Source: Arbacia lixula
Lineage: Eukaryota > Echinodermata > Echinoidea > Arbacioida > Arbaciidae
Reading direction: 5' to 3'
Assembly (NCBI GenBank): GCA_963669155.1
Contig: OZ022576.1
Coordinates: forward strand, 11,232,738-11,296,737
Length of the DNA: 64,000 nucleotides
Under the pieces are notes generated by a model that was not told the DNA's origin, searched no databases, and saw nothing but the letters and a program-made list of their open reading frames with translations. A program made the translations under genes and the position numbers. Below, piece after piece: positions 1 through 18,400 of this stretch. The number at the start of each line of letters is the position of its first letter. Position 1 is the first letter of the stretch.

Positions 1-350
1 TTGTATTTACTTGCTTGTTGGACAAAAGATACCAATGATAACCTAAACGCCTGACAAAAAACAACCAATTCATATGAACCGCTTCTTTTGTCTTTCAGCT
101 CAGGGTTAGATGGGACTGATGATATATATTTTCGAGAACCGATAGATATTATGCCGTTTTATTAGATCGCTATGTGTAAATATGAACTTATAGATGGACA
201 TGTTTAGACCTTAGAGCTGTGTTCCGATAGTTTCTCGGAGTTTAACTGCTCCAAGCGCCCGTATGTATACATATAAATAAAGTTTAGACCGCAACGGAAC
301 TATCGCTGACACCTTTTATATCCCTTTCATGTTCTTTCCATGTGACGTAG
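1..350. other. Left edge, no confident gene
   Basis: No coding exon is clear. A pyrimidine-rich acceptor-like site ends near 98 (tttgtctttcag) and is followed by a 22-codon open stretch that stops near 165. Another acceptor-like tgacgtag ends at 350, just before the short ORF at 351-528. The stretch may be the last intron of a plus-strand gene whose body lies outside the window. Confidence 0.25.
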
Positions 351-528
351 GCCGAAATCATTTCGTACCATGATGACCGAGAGGCATGAGCTTGAGTTAC
401 GTAACAATGACGTCACTGCTATCTCTGAAAAGTACCTTCAGCGCCAAGATGTCGAAGAAAACGGGCTGGAGAACTACGGCGTCTCAGCGGATGATGATCC
501 ACAAGACGAAGCCAATCTTAAGGAATGA
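351..528 (+). CDS. Possible 3'-terminal exon of an upstream gene (acidic C-terminal tail)
   Basis: An open frame runs to a TGA at 526-528. Its first Met is at 370 and gives 52 residues. The peptide is hydrophilic and acidic (ELELRNNDVTAISEKY, then a DDDPQDE cluster), and its codon use looks coding rather than random. A pyrimidine-rich tract and AG (349-350) directly upstream would act as a splice acceptor, which suits the last exon of a plus-strand gene entering from the left. The composition would suit a cytoplasmic tail of a membrane protein, but I do not recognise the family. AATAAA-type signals downstream (about 772 and 1566) would fit its 3'UTR. A chance ORF cannot be excluded. Confidence 0.35.
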
Positions 529-1765
529 TACCCATCACAAATGGAACTAACAAAACACAACTTTCTCCCTAACTGCGTAGTAACACGTTATGCCATTCTC
601 CTATATCTAGTAATTCATTTTCAATTGGTGATATACACTCTGAATATAGGAGCTGATGCAACTCAGACAAACCTCGGACAAGCTTTGGGGTTACCAATAG
701 TAACGTATTGTTTGAACGGCGTGCATAAAATCTGCATAAATAACGAAAATGATCTATTGCTCTGGTCGTTTAATAAATACAAACATTACAAATGAGAGTG
801 ATCACTAAGCATAAACAAACATCTATTGGTAGTGTAGAAATATAAATCATTGATAATAGCAAGGATTATAAAAGATAAAAGTTAAGTTTTTAGTTCGAAA
901 TGCATTTGTAGATTATGTACTTATATTTGATTGTTTGAACAGAAGAATGATATGGTCATGGTCCTGTGATTGTTTGCTGTGTATATCGTGTGAACTTGAG
1001 GACCATTTCATATCCTGTATGCCTTATGTTTTTTAATTGTTTTGGTTAAAAAAATGACGTTTTTTTATTTTAAAATAATTTCAGATTCGTTTCTAAATGA
1101 GCACAGAATTGTGATATGTGAATTCTAGTAAAATCGTAATAACCATTGTAAGATTCACGATATTAGTTAGTAGCTGTATAGGAACTTGCTGTAGGTAAGT
1201 ACACCGAACCAGAGGTGAATACCAGGTACATGACCATTGCTCAGATATGCCTGGTTTGTAATCTGCCATTGTATGGTATTCCCCTTTTGACTGAACACGT
1301 GACATAATCCTGAATGTCTCAGATATATCGTTAATTTAGTTTTATTAATGTGCCTAGGGATATGAATAGGTAAGAAAGGGTGGCCATGGATATGAAAGAG
1401 AGTAGTGATATATTCGGGAAGAACAGCTTAGTATCTGGTCGGGTACAGACTCTTGATTCTGATGGTATAAAGGCAATGTACAGTCTAACACCTACACTAT
1501 CTGTCAAATGTTATACATGTACTGTGAAGCAGAGTTTTGAAACTTCGAAATAATTCTCTTGAAAGAATAAAGTATAATGTATAATCGCATTACATATTAT
1601 GAGTTGAAGGAAATTGATACATGTATTTGTATATTTTTTTTTTATAATGGTTAAATAAATGAAATGAAATATTTGGGTAGCACGCCTATACTATGCGTTG
1701 TCTGCAAAGCAAACATACCGAGATGTTTCAGTTACTTCACTCCTCTCTCTCTCTCTGTCTCTCTC

Positions 1766-1767
<2 letters not shown>
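529..1767. other. Non-coding stretch, possible 3'UTR of the left-edge gene
   Basis: It is AT-rich, with no ORF that looks coding. It contains several polyadenylation-like AATAAA motifs (near 772, 1566 and 1654) on the plus strand. Nothing else is recognised. Confidence 0.4.
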
Positions 1768-1831
<64 letters not shown>

Positions 1832-1933
1832 TTTGGTTATATCTCATGTCTTTTGGTCCATTCTCTAAATCAATTTTCTCTCCGTTATCCAATACCCGAT
1901 CTCAACCAAACCTGTCACACGCACACACACACA

Positions 1934-1973
<40 letters not shown>
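1768..1973. repeat. (CA)n microsatellites
   Basis: Two long CA dinucleotide tracts (1768-1830 and about 1917-1973) are separated by about 85 bp of unique sequence and preceded by a short (CT)n tract. The 104-residue ORF across them is only HTHTHT low complexity and is not a gene. Confidence 0.95.
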
Positions 1974-1976
<3 letters not shown>

Positions 1977-3888
1977 GAACAAACACATAGACATTCACAC
2001 ACAATGACACATATTATCAAAGACATTCACACACACATGTAAAAAAAAACAAAAAAAAATCAAACAATCAAAGTATTTTCAATGACATTCATGATCTTTA
2101 TTTCAATTTGCATAAAAAACTCAATTTACAGAAACAGTGTTGTACATGTACGTGCATAACACTTAATATTTCACATATCTTTTCACATTTATCTCACTTA
2201 GTATTTGGAAAAAGCATGGAAAGTAAAATACATCCCATCCTTTGAAACACACACAAATGCACCACTAACCCATAGGTGAAAAAATGAAGATGACATTAAC
2301 TGACAGAGAAAAAAAAAGTAAGTCTGAAAGAACAGGAAACAAATGAAATAACACCCAATACACTGTAACACATCCTACATAACCTTTCCTATCAAGAACA
2401 TAACAAAAATCCACCCTCAGAAACAAGACATTGAACATGTTAGAAAAATGGAAGTGAATTGTCACGTTACAGACAAGAAAAACAATAATGATAATCATAC
2501 GTTCCATTGCTATTATTGGGTAAATAGTACAATGAATGGGGGCAAGAACTCATCTCCTAGTATTGATATCTACATGGTACACATGCTGTTTAGTTGTTTA
2601 GAAGTTCTCTGAAATGCAGGTTGCAAGTGGAAGGAGGTGAATGAATAAATATTTTAAAGGCACAATGAAAAGTGCATTCAGGTGATGTATGGAAAACATA
2701 TATCATCTTCACACATTAAACCTTCTAAAACTGACTTTCTCCTCATGCATGATTGTCCCAAATAAGAGAGTACAATCAATGTATACTGAGCAGCATGTAT
2801 GGCCAAGAAGAGTAAATGAATATTCAATTCCCTGGCCTCCACGGAGCATACAAGTTCTTTTTGATATGATTCAATAAAATACACGAATGATGGTAAGTCA
2901 ACATTAGCATGCATCCTCACATGGATATTAATTTATTTATCACATCTTTTTAAAAACTATGTGGGGCTTCATCATGGGTCAGGATAAATAATGCCTTTCA
3001 TTCTTGAGAGTCCTTCATGAGAATGAGGGCCTCAAGTGAGAGCTCAGCAACAGAAAACAGGTGGTTGGTTGATGCAGTAATCGCAGACAGGTGCTTAGTG
3101 ACATAGCATAAATTTCATGTTTTCTATAGCTGACAGAAAAAAATCTTTCCACCATCCCACTTCATCACAGATATTGCATTGTTTTGTTTTTTGCATTACA
3201 TTATTGATTCCTTATGAAATTCAAGTTAGGAAGGACGTGAAACATTAAATACAACATATTTACAATATTTAGAGTTTAAAAGTTCTAAAAGGAACACCGA
3301 GTTCCATGTCACAGCGACAACCCTTTAAAGAAGGGAACTAGCGAGGGTTTGTGTCATACCTTGTGCAAATCCATATAGGCAAAGAGCAGTAGTCCTCACT
3401 AATAAATACACTGTAGTACAAAAGCATAGAATGTTTGCATTTACCGTTCACCTTTGCCTGGGCTTGCTTTCAGCGCTTATAAGCAAATCCAATTATTCTC
3501 CACACCCATATCGCTGTCGTGATAGTCGTACAGTTCATATGGAGTAGAGGTAGCAAATAACAGTTATCTGTTCTCCTCTCGACTCTGGACTATTGTGTCT
3601 TTAACTCCTCCTGTACACAGACAAGAAGCTCATCTACGTGACAGATATATGCTACTGGTACAAAAAAAAGCACCTAGGATATCTAAGAAGTTAATGTGAC
3701 TGTTCAAGCTCTGTCCACAATCACTGCAGAGTACAGGTATGTGAGATCCGTTTAAATAACATGAAGAATTGTGCAATATTCAAGGGCGGGATCGTACTTA
3801 AAAAGCAATGCTCTGCTTTTCTAAGCTCTTAATAGTAGGGGGCATCTCGTTTTTGTATAGCAGATGGAGATGGAGAGGTAGGTTGCGT
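1974..3888 (-). other. 3' flank / probable 3'UTR of the cathepsin L gene
   Basis: No coding ORF is seen. On the minus strand, downstream of the cathepsin stop, there are AATAAA signals at about 2932 and 2097-2102 (read as tttatt on the plus strand). One of these could end a long 3'UTR. Which one is used cannot be told from sequence. Confidence 0.4.
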
Positions 3889-10030
<6,142 letters not shown>

Positions 10031-10855
10031 GATGATGATTTCAGATTTCTGTGAGAGAAGAAGAGAGCATTTAAAATCCTCAACAATTGTAACCAAGAAA
10101 AATAGCGAATTGAGACTGTGAGAGCCCTGGAAATAGGAGGAAAGAAAGGATCAACGAACAACACATTGTACCACATTTTGTTTCTTTATATGAATGTTGG
10201 CTGTTTAGAAACAAAGTCCTGTAAAATAAAAAAAAAATATTAGAACTCATTAAAAAAATGTCAACTACAGAATCTGAAATTGAACCTTTCCTTTAAAGTT
10301 TAAGACTTAAGTCACACCAAACATGCCAAACCATCACAACGTTGGGGCATCACTGCCTTGGGCCGGGCTTAACCTGACCAAGGCAAGATAAGCGACACCT
10401 ACCCTGCCAAAATTCTAACTTAATACATGTATGGTCAAATTTGACATTAAATTTCAATCAAATTTTGATATCATTGACGAGATACAAAATAATAAGCGAA
10501 CAGATTTCTCACGCAAAGTTTTGACTTTGAGAACCAAAGAACCCGCTATCAATCATTTGCTAATTTTGTGCTAGTGCACTTTTGCTATTTTCTTTAGGAT
10601 GTTTAGGCTTTACTTTCATAAGCTTTAGGCTTTACCTTCATAACCTTTAGTGGAGAAAAGTTACATTCATGCCATTTTTAGTCGGGTTGCAAAATAAAGA
10701 GTCACCCTGACATGTGGCAGAAGTTCAAGCATCAACTCAGACTCACTGACATTGTCACAACTCCACCACACAGACCAAGTCCAACTCTGAACCGAAAAAT
10801 AAACTTGATAAATTTAAAAAGAGGAAATAAGAAGCAAAGACAAGTAACACTTACC
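10031..10855 (-). other. Cathepsin L 5'UTR: exon pieces and intron
   Basis: On the minus strand a good acceptor (cttctctcacag) ends at 10049, 18 nt before the start codon, so the first coding exon begins at 10048. A matching consensus donor (AGTCTG/GTAAGTG) lies at 10855/10854. This implies a non-coding first exon upstream of 10855 and a 5'UTR intron of about 0.8 kb. Confidence 0.6.
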
Positions 10856-10907
10856 AGACTTTATACAGGACAGACAATTCTATCTCTTCGTCCAAAGAGC
10901 TAAATGA

Positions 10908-10943
10908 ATACTGATCAACTAGGTGGATGTGCAACTATTATAT
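10908..10943 (-). promoter_or_regulatory. Candidate core promoter of cathepsin L (TATA box plus initiator)
   Basis: On the minus strand a TATA-like element (GATATAATAG, TATAATA starting at 10942) lies 30 bp upstream of an initiator-like TCAGTA whose A is at 10912. That is the classic TATA-to-start spacing. The predicted start lies about 57 bp before the 5'UTR donor at 10855, so the first exon would be short. Confidence 0.5.
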
Positions 10944-12063
10944 CTGGTCAGAGCCGATGTATTTCGCGTTATCTCTGTCTCGTGATTTCTCTGTATAATG
11001 ATGCTTGTGTGTTTTGCACACGTTTCCGCGCATACATAACACATACAATAAACCGAGCTGAGGCGAGGTCTCGTGACTGTTCATCAGCATGTGACCAAAG
11101 CGTGACGTCATCTATCCAATACAATGGATGTACCAGGTGATGCAATTTGCCCTAGTCTACCATTTCTAGCCAATTTGGATACTTACGCTTTGTCAATGCT
11201 TTATTTTAGACATGAAGGAAGAGATTTTTTGACAGAAAAATGTAAGTATATTTTGATGATAATGAATTACATGAATAAAAGGAAGTTTAAGTAGTGCAAC
11301 GAATCTATGATACCCTGAATACAAAAAAAAAAATCATGTTGAAAATTACACACTGACTGAAAAAAAGAATAAGAGCTCATGACAAGAGTCTGTTGAGGAA
11401 ACACTGTTGTAAAACCAAGTAATTTCACATGTGATACAAAGGGACAATAGAGCAAAAGAAAAGACAGACACAGAAATACGATGTACAGGTTAACAGTCCT
11501 TTTCTGTCATTATTAGTGATAGGCCTGATCAATATCAACGATCATTATCAGTGTAAGGCGAAGGCCTAATGAAATCAACGACCATTATCAATGTTAGACC
11601 TATAATAACATCAATAGTCTTGGCAAAAATATAGTGGAACATTAAAGATATGCATCATGTATAATATGTTCATTTAACAGTAGGCCTTTATGAAAGAGAT
11701 GCCGTGAAAGACGCAGAAAATTGAGAACAGAGGGAAGAAGAGGGATAGATAGATGTGTGGAGAAAGACCACCGGGAAAGAGAGATAGGGGGGGGGGGGGG
11801 GGTGGAGGAGACAAAACGAGAGACCCAGTGAGATAGACAGACAGACAGACAGGGATGAGGCGAGAAGGGTAAATTCTGTATGACATATAACGATCATGCC
11901 ATGACTCTGCATTTCCTCTAGTTCCACTTCTATTGTTTGACTTTTATTACCCAAAACTGGTCACGGGATGATAGCAGGTAGCCCACACAAAATCAGTAGA
12001 ACATGGGGGTCCAAATTCCATATTCGGCCATTATTGGAACCCTTGTTGCGTGTTATGGTTTAA

Positions 12064-12141
12064 TCACGAGTCTCTCAATGCAGGTTGGTCTAAAATGCAA
12101 CAATGGGCCCTTTAGACCAATTTGCATTGAGAGACTCGTGA
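12064..12141. repeat. Long hairpin (31-bp arms, 2 mismatches, 16-nt loop)
   Basis: The left arm 12064-12094 and right arm 12111-12141 are reverse complements except for two adjacent positions. The left arm begins TCACGAGTCTCTCAATG. The folded size (78 nt) is in the range of a microRNA precursor, but no conserved miRNA seed is recognised. It may equally be a MITE remnant. Confidence 0.7.
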
Positions 12142-12610
12142 CGTACCGAGAAGGCCCTAGGCCTGATGGGAAAAATCCACATTATGTTGTTCTTATTTTA
12201 TAACAATGTAAAATCAATAATGGTTTTTTGGTTGAATAGAAACTACCTTGCTTGGTCATGTATGCATGAAAAAAAAGTATGTGAGAATATTGGAATCAGC
12301 GGGATTTGAATGAACATGCAATCGACAAAGCTATATAATGCGTGAGCACAGGGTGTGAGCTTCCTGGTTTGAGAATAAGGGTCTCATGGGTGCTCAGTAT
12401 AGTCTGAAAGTAGAAAGATGAAATTCCAATTAAAACCTATTAAGACACTGATTGGTTTCAATGTGGTTTTACATCCCTTCAATACGGAAGGCTGATATTC
12501 AACTTGTTTCATGTTTACTTTAAGTCGTTGGATAGGACATCGTCCTCATTGGTATCCCCGTAAGAGGAAGACACTCAATAAAATCGTATTCAGGAAGTGT
12601 ACGGTGTTTA

Positions 12611-12634
12611 AATCATCGCTTCGAAGCGATGATT
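12611..12634. repeat. Perfect 24-bp palindrome
   Basis: A perfectly self-complementary sequence is centred on TTCGAA (core ATCGCTTCGAAGCGAT), with no spacer. No function is assigned. Confidence 0.7.
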
Positions 12635-13911
12635 CGAAAGGCACATGACCGAAATGTACGGCATAAATCAAACCAATGCTTTGGTTCCATTCTAGCTCTT
12701 GAACAATGGTCATTGGAAACCTCAATCAATGCGCTGGAAACAGAATCTGAACTTTAACAACCATTCTTCGCGCCCAAACTGGCCCGGATTTCCCCCTTAC
12801 ATCATTAATCATATCGAAACTCGGTCCATTATGCCAACTGGCACTCGAACAAGTTACAATAGCGAACACGTGCCATTTTTTTTTTAATTCTTTAATCGTA
12901 ATCGGCCAAGCTTAGGTTACAAGTGTAGGCTACACCGGTATCCTTTAATTCCAAGGATAAACCGCTTATATAGGCTATTATTGCCTATAGAAGAGAATAC
13001 TGGTCAACAATAAAATTTATTTTTATTAGATTTAAAGTAATATTTATTATGGTATCAATCTTGGTTGGATCGTCTAGCAATAGGTTATGTACCGGTGAAA
13101 AAATGTACAAGGGGGGGGGGGGGAGGGGGGGATTAAGCCCCCGCAGTCCTAAAAAAGTGCCAGTGATACTATAGAAGAGAATGAACTATTGAATTTCATT
13201 GGCATGATGGTAGCCCCCGCAAATAAATGCCATTTCCTCCCCTCTTAGACCAACATGAATGCAGAGCCTCGAAAACATATAGGCTACAGAATTATCTGGG
13301 TCATTTATTGTCAATCCTGTTGTGAGATGATGAAAATAACTAGTTTTGAAGATGATATTGATAGCCTAACATTTAAAAATTAGCCGAGTCGCAGGCATAA
13401 CAATTTATTATAAAAGTATAATTTGCAAACTGTTTTGAGTACGTCATACAAACTAAATTCATAATGCTGCGTTTGTGGTTCAGTGGTAACGTATTAGTTT
13501 GTCATCAAAAGGGATAAACTACCTTTAAGGTAATAATCAAAGCCATGGAATAATGTCTGAGTACATAAAATGAGAGGTCTATAATGGAGCCGATCAGGCT
13601 GTGAAGTTCAAAATTTCATTTTAAATGCAAGGATCCGAACGTACGGAGATACAAAACGACGCGACTACAAGGAAGGTATAGGCCTAATGGTTGATAATAC
13701 CCCTGGCCCCATGCATGAAAAAATACTCTTCAATTCCTTCATCCTGGGGTATTTTATTATATACACATTATACATAGGGCCTATACTATTAGGATTTGTG
13801 AAAAAGGGGGGGGGGGGGGCGGAGACCAGCTTCCCTTCTAGTGTTGAGAAACGTGGTTATGTTCTGGGCGTCAACACTTGAGAGGGGTCCCAACCAACCG
13901 CACAAGAGCTG

Positions 13912-14076
13912 GAGGGCGTTTCATGAACCTTGTCAGCACTGACCAAATGGTCTGTGCTGACAGCTTCAGTGAAATCCTCGGTTTTCATTGGCTGACAGGC
14001 ACTAGCCTCTGACTGTTACTATGGTAACTGTCGGAAAAAGACAGCTTGTCAGACGAAAAATGTTCATGAAACTCCC
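13912..14076. mobile_element. MITE-like element with terminal inverted repeats, about 165 bp
   Basis: The left end (GAGGGCGTTTCATGAAC) and right end (GTTCATGAAACTCCCTC) are imperfect inverted repeats. Internal GTCAG/CTGAC motifs are also arranged head to head. There is no coding capacity. The element carries a GTTACTATGGTAAC palindrome (14015-14028). The superfamily is not determined. Confidence 0.55.
14015..14028. promoter_or_regulatory. X-box-like palindrome (possible RFX site)
   Basis: The sequence is GTTACTATGGTAAC. It resembles the RFX X-box (GTTGCC-AT-GGCAAC type), with one substitution per half-site. It lies 1.43 kb upstream of the IFT54 start codon, inside a MITE-like element. RFX factors are known regulators of ciliary genes. 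The role here is inference. Confidence 0.3.
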
Positions 14077-14776
14077 TCAACTCGAAACGTTATGCATTAA
14101 CATGATTAATATGAGATTTCTTCTTGCCGACCCCCCCCCCCCCCCCCCCCCTAGATCCGCCCCTGATTGTGGTATCTGGCCAGAAAAGGTGATACCACAG
14201 TCGATATTAATGTAAGATTTATGTAACAAAAACAAACATTTCAACGCTTCACGATATCATTGTGCGTGTCCTTGGCACACTTTTCTGTATAATGTTACAA
14301 CTTTGATATGCGTACCCAATAGACGACGTAAGTTATGACATCTTTGAACTCAATTTTTTGTATCACCCTCCCTTGATGACGTGGCGTTTAGACAATATTA
14401 TTCACTGTTAAAGTAATATTATTCACGTGAGAGACTTATATTCTACGCAGCCAATTGAGGCTTCTTCGGAACTATTTTGTTGTGGCTGTTGCTGTTGATG
14501 TTTTACTTGTGATATCGTAGTAAGTAATCCTAATTTGATTAATGCAAACTCTCATCTGACGAAGAAAGGCTACTTGAATAAGCACAACAATATGCAGCTC
14601 ATAATAATTACGCCATACTAGTTCCTTTGTGAAAGTTGCTAAATCCACTTTGTAAAAAAAAAAAAAAATCACTTCGTACGGGCGCCTGAATTTATAGGCC
14701 TATATGGGAAATGAAACGCCTGAGTAATTTGCAAATTGGGTAGACATAAATATAAGCATACACTAAGAATGTGCTA

Positions 14777-14777
<1 letters not shown>

Positions 14778-14845
<68 letters not shown>
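14778..14845. repeat. (GA)n microsatellite
   Basis: About 66 bp of uninterrupted GA dinucleotide repeats. Confidence 0.95.
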
Positions 14846-14847
<2 letters not shown>

Positions 14848-15459
14848 TTTTGAGAGACTCGCCAGGAAGAAATCAACATACGTATGTGTTCACTAATACT
14901 AGTTAAACCAGCGTTACACATCATTTAAAAGGGAAAAAAAATATTATGTAACTAGTAGTTATAGGCGAAATATTTGAATGACAAATCTTTTTATTGTATC
15001 AGACGAGTTCTGAGTACACAGTCAAATAGATATAACGTTTTATTGAAGACATTCAGTCAGACTTGTGCTCTCCTCTGACAATTTTTCTTACAGTACGATT
15101 ACATGCATCAATATATTTTTATTAATGGTTTTCATGTAATGGGAAAAAGAGAGTGGAAACGTGAAAGTGTGAGCATTTACGGAAATTGATTTTTATTTTT
15201 AAAGACGTGTTTTTTTCTTTTCGAACAACCTCTTCTTTTTGTTTCGCAGGAAAATTATCTATCGCGCGTCCTAGGCCCTCTATAGTCAAAATGAGAAAAT
15301 GCATTGTGGGAACAAATTCTCGATCAGAGAAATTCAGCGTCTGGTTTCTATGAAAAGGCTCGTTACCAACAAGGATTTACCGCATTATTAGACCGGCTTC
15401 ATGGCATTATCATGGTAAAGTTATGAATTCGCGATGAGGTGACACATAAGTAAATCATC

Positions 15460-18400
15460 ATGGGTGACGAATATATCAAGAAAACCCAGGATTCTCTGGG
15501 TAAAATCATAAAGAAACCGCCGATGACAGAAAAGTTACTGAGGAAGCCACCGTTCAGATTTCTGCACGACGTTTTCACAGAGGTAAACAATTTGATGTTG
15601 CACACATTCCATGTTGTCCATTCAGAGATTCAGTATTCAGGCTGGTGCATTGATAAAGTCAGATATGTGTGGGTTCTCTATAGACTATACTTGCCATAAC
15701 TATGACATTGTTAGTTGTTATTGGTCACGAAATTGTACAATGGAGACAAGCTTGAATTGTTTTTTTTTTTTTAGAACTAAATAGCAGAATACTGTTGGTA
15801 GAATCAACAGACAACAAAACAAGTTTCAACAAATTCACGAAATTCAGCCATTCTCATTCTATTCTAACTTGGTTGCGACTCTATTCTAACTTGGTTGCGA
15901 TCTATTTCAATATTGGCCGGGTCCATAAAATAACTATTGACATGTCCACAAAACATACAATTCAATGAAATTTAAATTAATGACTGATGCGGATGCCTTA
16001 TACTGGCCCTCATTTAGTTAAATTAATTTAAGGGGGGATTTAAACGTCATACGATCGAGAGTCGCATTTCAAAGCAGTTGAAACCTGTGGGTGACTGAAG
16101 TTATTAGCTGAAAATTATTCTGCATGTTTGATAATGTGATAATGGTGCTTGTGACAATTGGCTTACAAAATAAATCATTTTCTTCACTAAACCCTACCAT
16201 ACCCTGTGATCCTATTAACCTTTTCTAATACGGAACCTAATGGCTAGTAATGTGTTGGTCCAACATCTTGATTTGAAGTTGATTATGCTGATGATTTTGT
16301 GGAAACCCTCAAAGTGAGGAAAAATACTGTCTGATATAGCATAAACAAATCTAATTTTAGTACTGGTAGTAGAGTGGTATCAAGACAAGCTGTTAAATCA
16401 TGTTTCCGTGTACACATATGTCAAGAAAATCTTGATTACTCTAGCTATCTGGGGTTTGAAGATTTTGGAGAAATCATGTGTCTAACTTAAGTGGTTATTA
16501 ACTTGATGGAGCTAACCCAGCCCCTCTCAATCAATTGTGTGTATTCTGTCTGTCTAGCTGAAGAGTGCACACTGCAGTGACAAATGTTCCCATTAATAAT
16601 GGAATTATGAAATTGGATTTAAAGCCTTGAACCAACCAATGTTGTATGAAAATGTGTGTTTTCAAAATATTTACACATTTTCTCTTCCAGATATTGACAC
16701 AAGAAATTTGTATTTTGCATTGAGCCTTGGAAGTGCAAACTGACACTTCATTCCACAGTCGAATGTGGAAGTTAGAAAAACTTATGTCTTGGATGACATG
16801 TCCACGTCCACGCCCACGCCACAACGCCTAATTAGAATTGTACCTTTCCCATATTATTTTCCTTTTTACTGTTTACCATAACTTGCAGGTTATCAGAACA
16901 ACAGGCTTCATGAAGGGACTCTTCACAGAGGCTGAGATGGACTCACAAAATGTCAAGGTAAATACGCATTGAAATAAGGCTTCGCTTCTTCTTGGAACCT
17001 GACTGTTCAGCTTTATTTGTAACCTTCAATTTGTTTTAGACAGTCTGCATTATTTTCCATCACCAGTGTCCATGGTGATTTTTCCTCCTGACTTTCTCTG
17101 CATTCATAGTTGTTTCAACTCCTTTTCGATTGCTCAGATATATCCATATTATTGTGTTAATTATATGCTTTTGATGTTATGAAATATCTGGAAAGAATGA
17201 ATGAATTACTGATTTTAGTAATCCTTTGCTTTTATGATAAAATATGTATAATGTATATAATGACAAAATGTATCATTTCTTACCTTTTTTTTTTCACAGG
17301 ACAAAGATGCCAAAATCGCTTTTCTGCAGAAGGTTGTTGATGTTGTAGGTATGTAAGAATGAAACTGTGTTTAACTTTTATATCTTTAAGTCTGCAAAGA
17401 ATAATACTATCATTTTCTAAAATACATTTTACAATGTAGAAGTTACCTAGTGGAAAGCATTATTCTTGTTTTAAATCTGTATTGTTAATATTGGTATCAA
17501 ATTTCTTTTTGTTAATTCATGGACAGTGTAGATGAGAGTGAGGTACATTGTTAATTATGCTATTGAAATCAGTTAATTGCTCTTATTGAAGTAAATTGCA
17601 TTGCACTTCTGCAAAGTCATGTTGCCCCATGATATTAAGCTACATTTGTAGCACAGATACATTGTTGAGTTTCAGTCTCAAATACTTAAATGCAAAATCT
17701 GGTCGATATGTTCTTTTATAACATTTATGTTATTCAAAATCCTTAGAACATGTATCTCCATTGTATTCTTGGATGGAATATTCATTACATTGATGTATAT
17801 TGTTTTCTGCACAGGCATGGTGACGGGTAAATCCCTATCGGTAAGACCGTCTAAAATTGTGGCTGGCCACGAACCAGAGAAGACAAATGAGCTCTTGCAG
17901 GCATTAGGGATGGCCTTGTCCAAAAAGGTGAGAATTACGACTACCAGTAGCATTTATTTCAATGTGCATAAAAAAGTGATACAAGAGGTTCTTCCCATGC
18001 ACAGGAATACAAGAAGAGAAAGACAAATGAACAAATGTGTGTGAGTAGTGAATGTGGATATGTTTTGGGGATGTTAGAAGAAAAAAGAACACAAAAGGTA
18101 TGAAACTGAAACATGATTTATAAGATTTATAAGGCAGAATGGTAGTGCTTGATGGAGTGCTTCTTGTATGTACTGCTGGTAGTAAATTAACTGTTTTGTT
18201 ATGATTTGTCTTCTTTGCACCTCCAGATGGACAGCTCGGACTCGGTCAAGAAAATAGTGAATGGGGAGAAAGATGGCGGTTCAGGGAAGCCGCCTCGGCC
18301 AAAGAAAGAAGATGACAAGAAGAGCAGAGACTCAAGCGCAGATAAAAGGAATAAAGAAAATAAAGACAAGGTAAGCATGTATTTTCTACGAAGATAAGGA

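Larger units (their letters stand above)
10944..15459. other. Intergenic region between cathepsin L and IFT54
   Basis: The two genes are divergent (minus then plus), so this 4.5 kb holds both upstream regions. No coding ORF is convincing. It contains strong hairpins (12064-12141, 12611-12634), a MITE-like element (13912-14076), long G or C homopolymers (about 11789, 13111, 13806, 14131) and a (GA)n tract (14778-14845). A CATTGTGGGAAC promoter-type motif lies at about 15302-15313, upstream of the IFT54 start. Confidence 0.6.

Noticed and set aside
1693-2007. 104-residue ORF over the CA repeats
   Set aside because: Mostly HTHTHT low complexity from a microsatellite.
3620-3692. Plus-strand acceptor-like site followed by 24 open codons (KKLIYVTDICYWYKKK)
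   Set aside because: Very short, opposite the cathepsin L 3' region, and without a downstream partner exon.
13470-13545. tRNA-like A-box (TGGTTCAGTGGTAA)
   Set aside because: No B box (GGTTCGANNCC) or cloverleaf could be found downstream.
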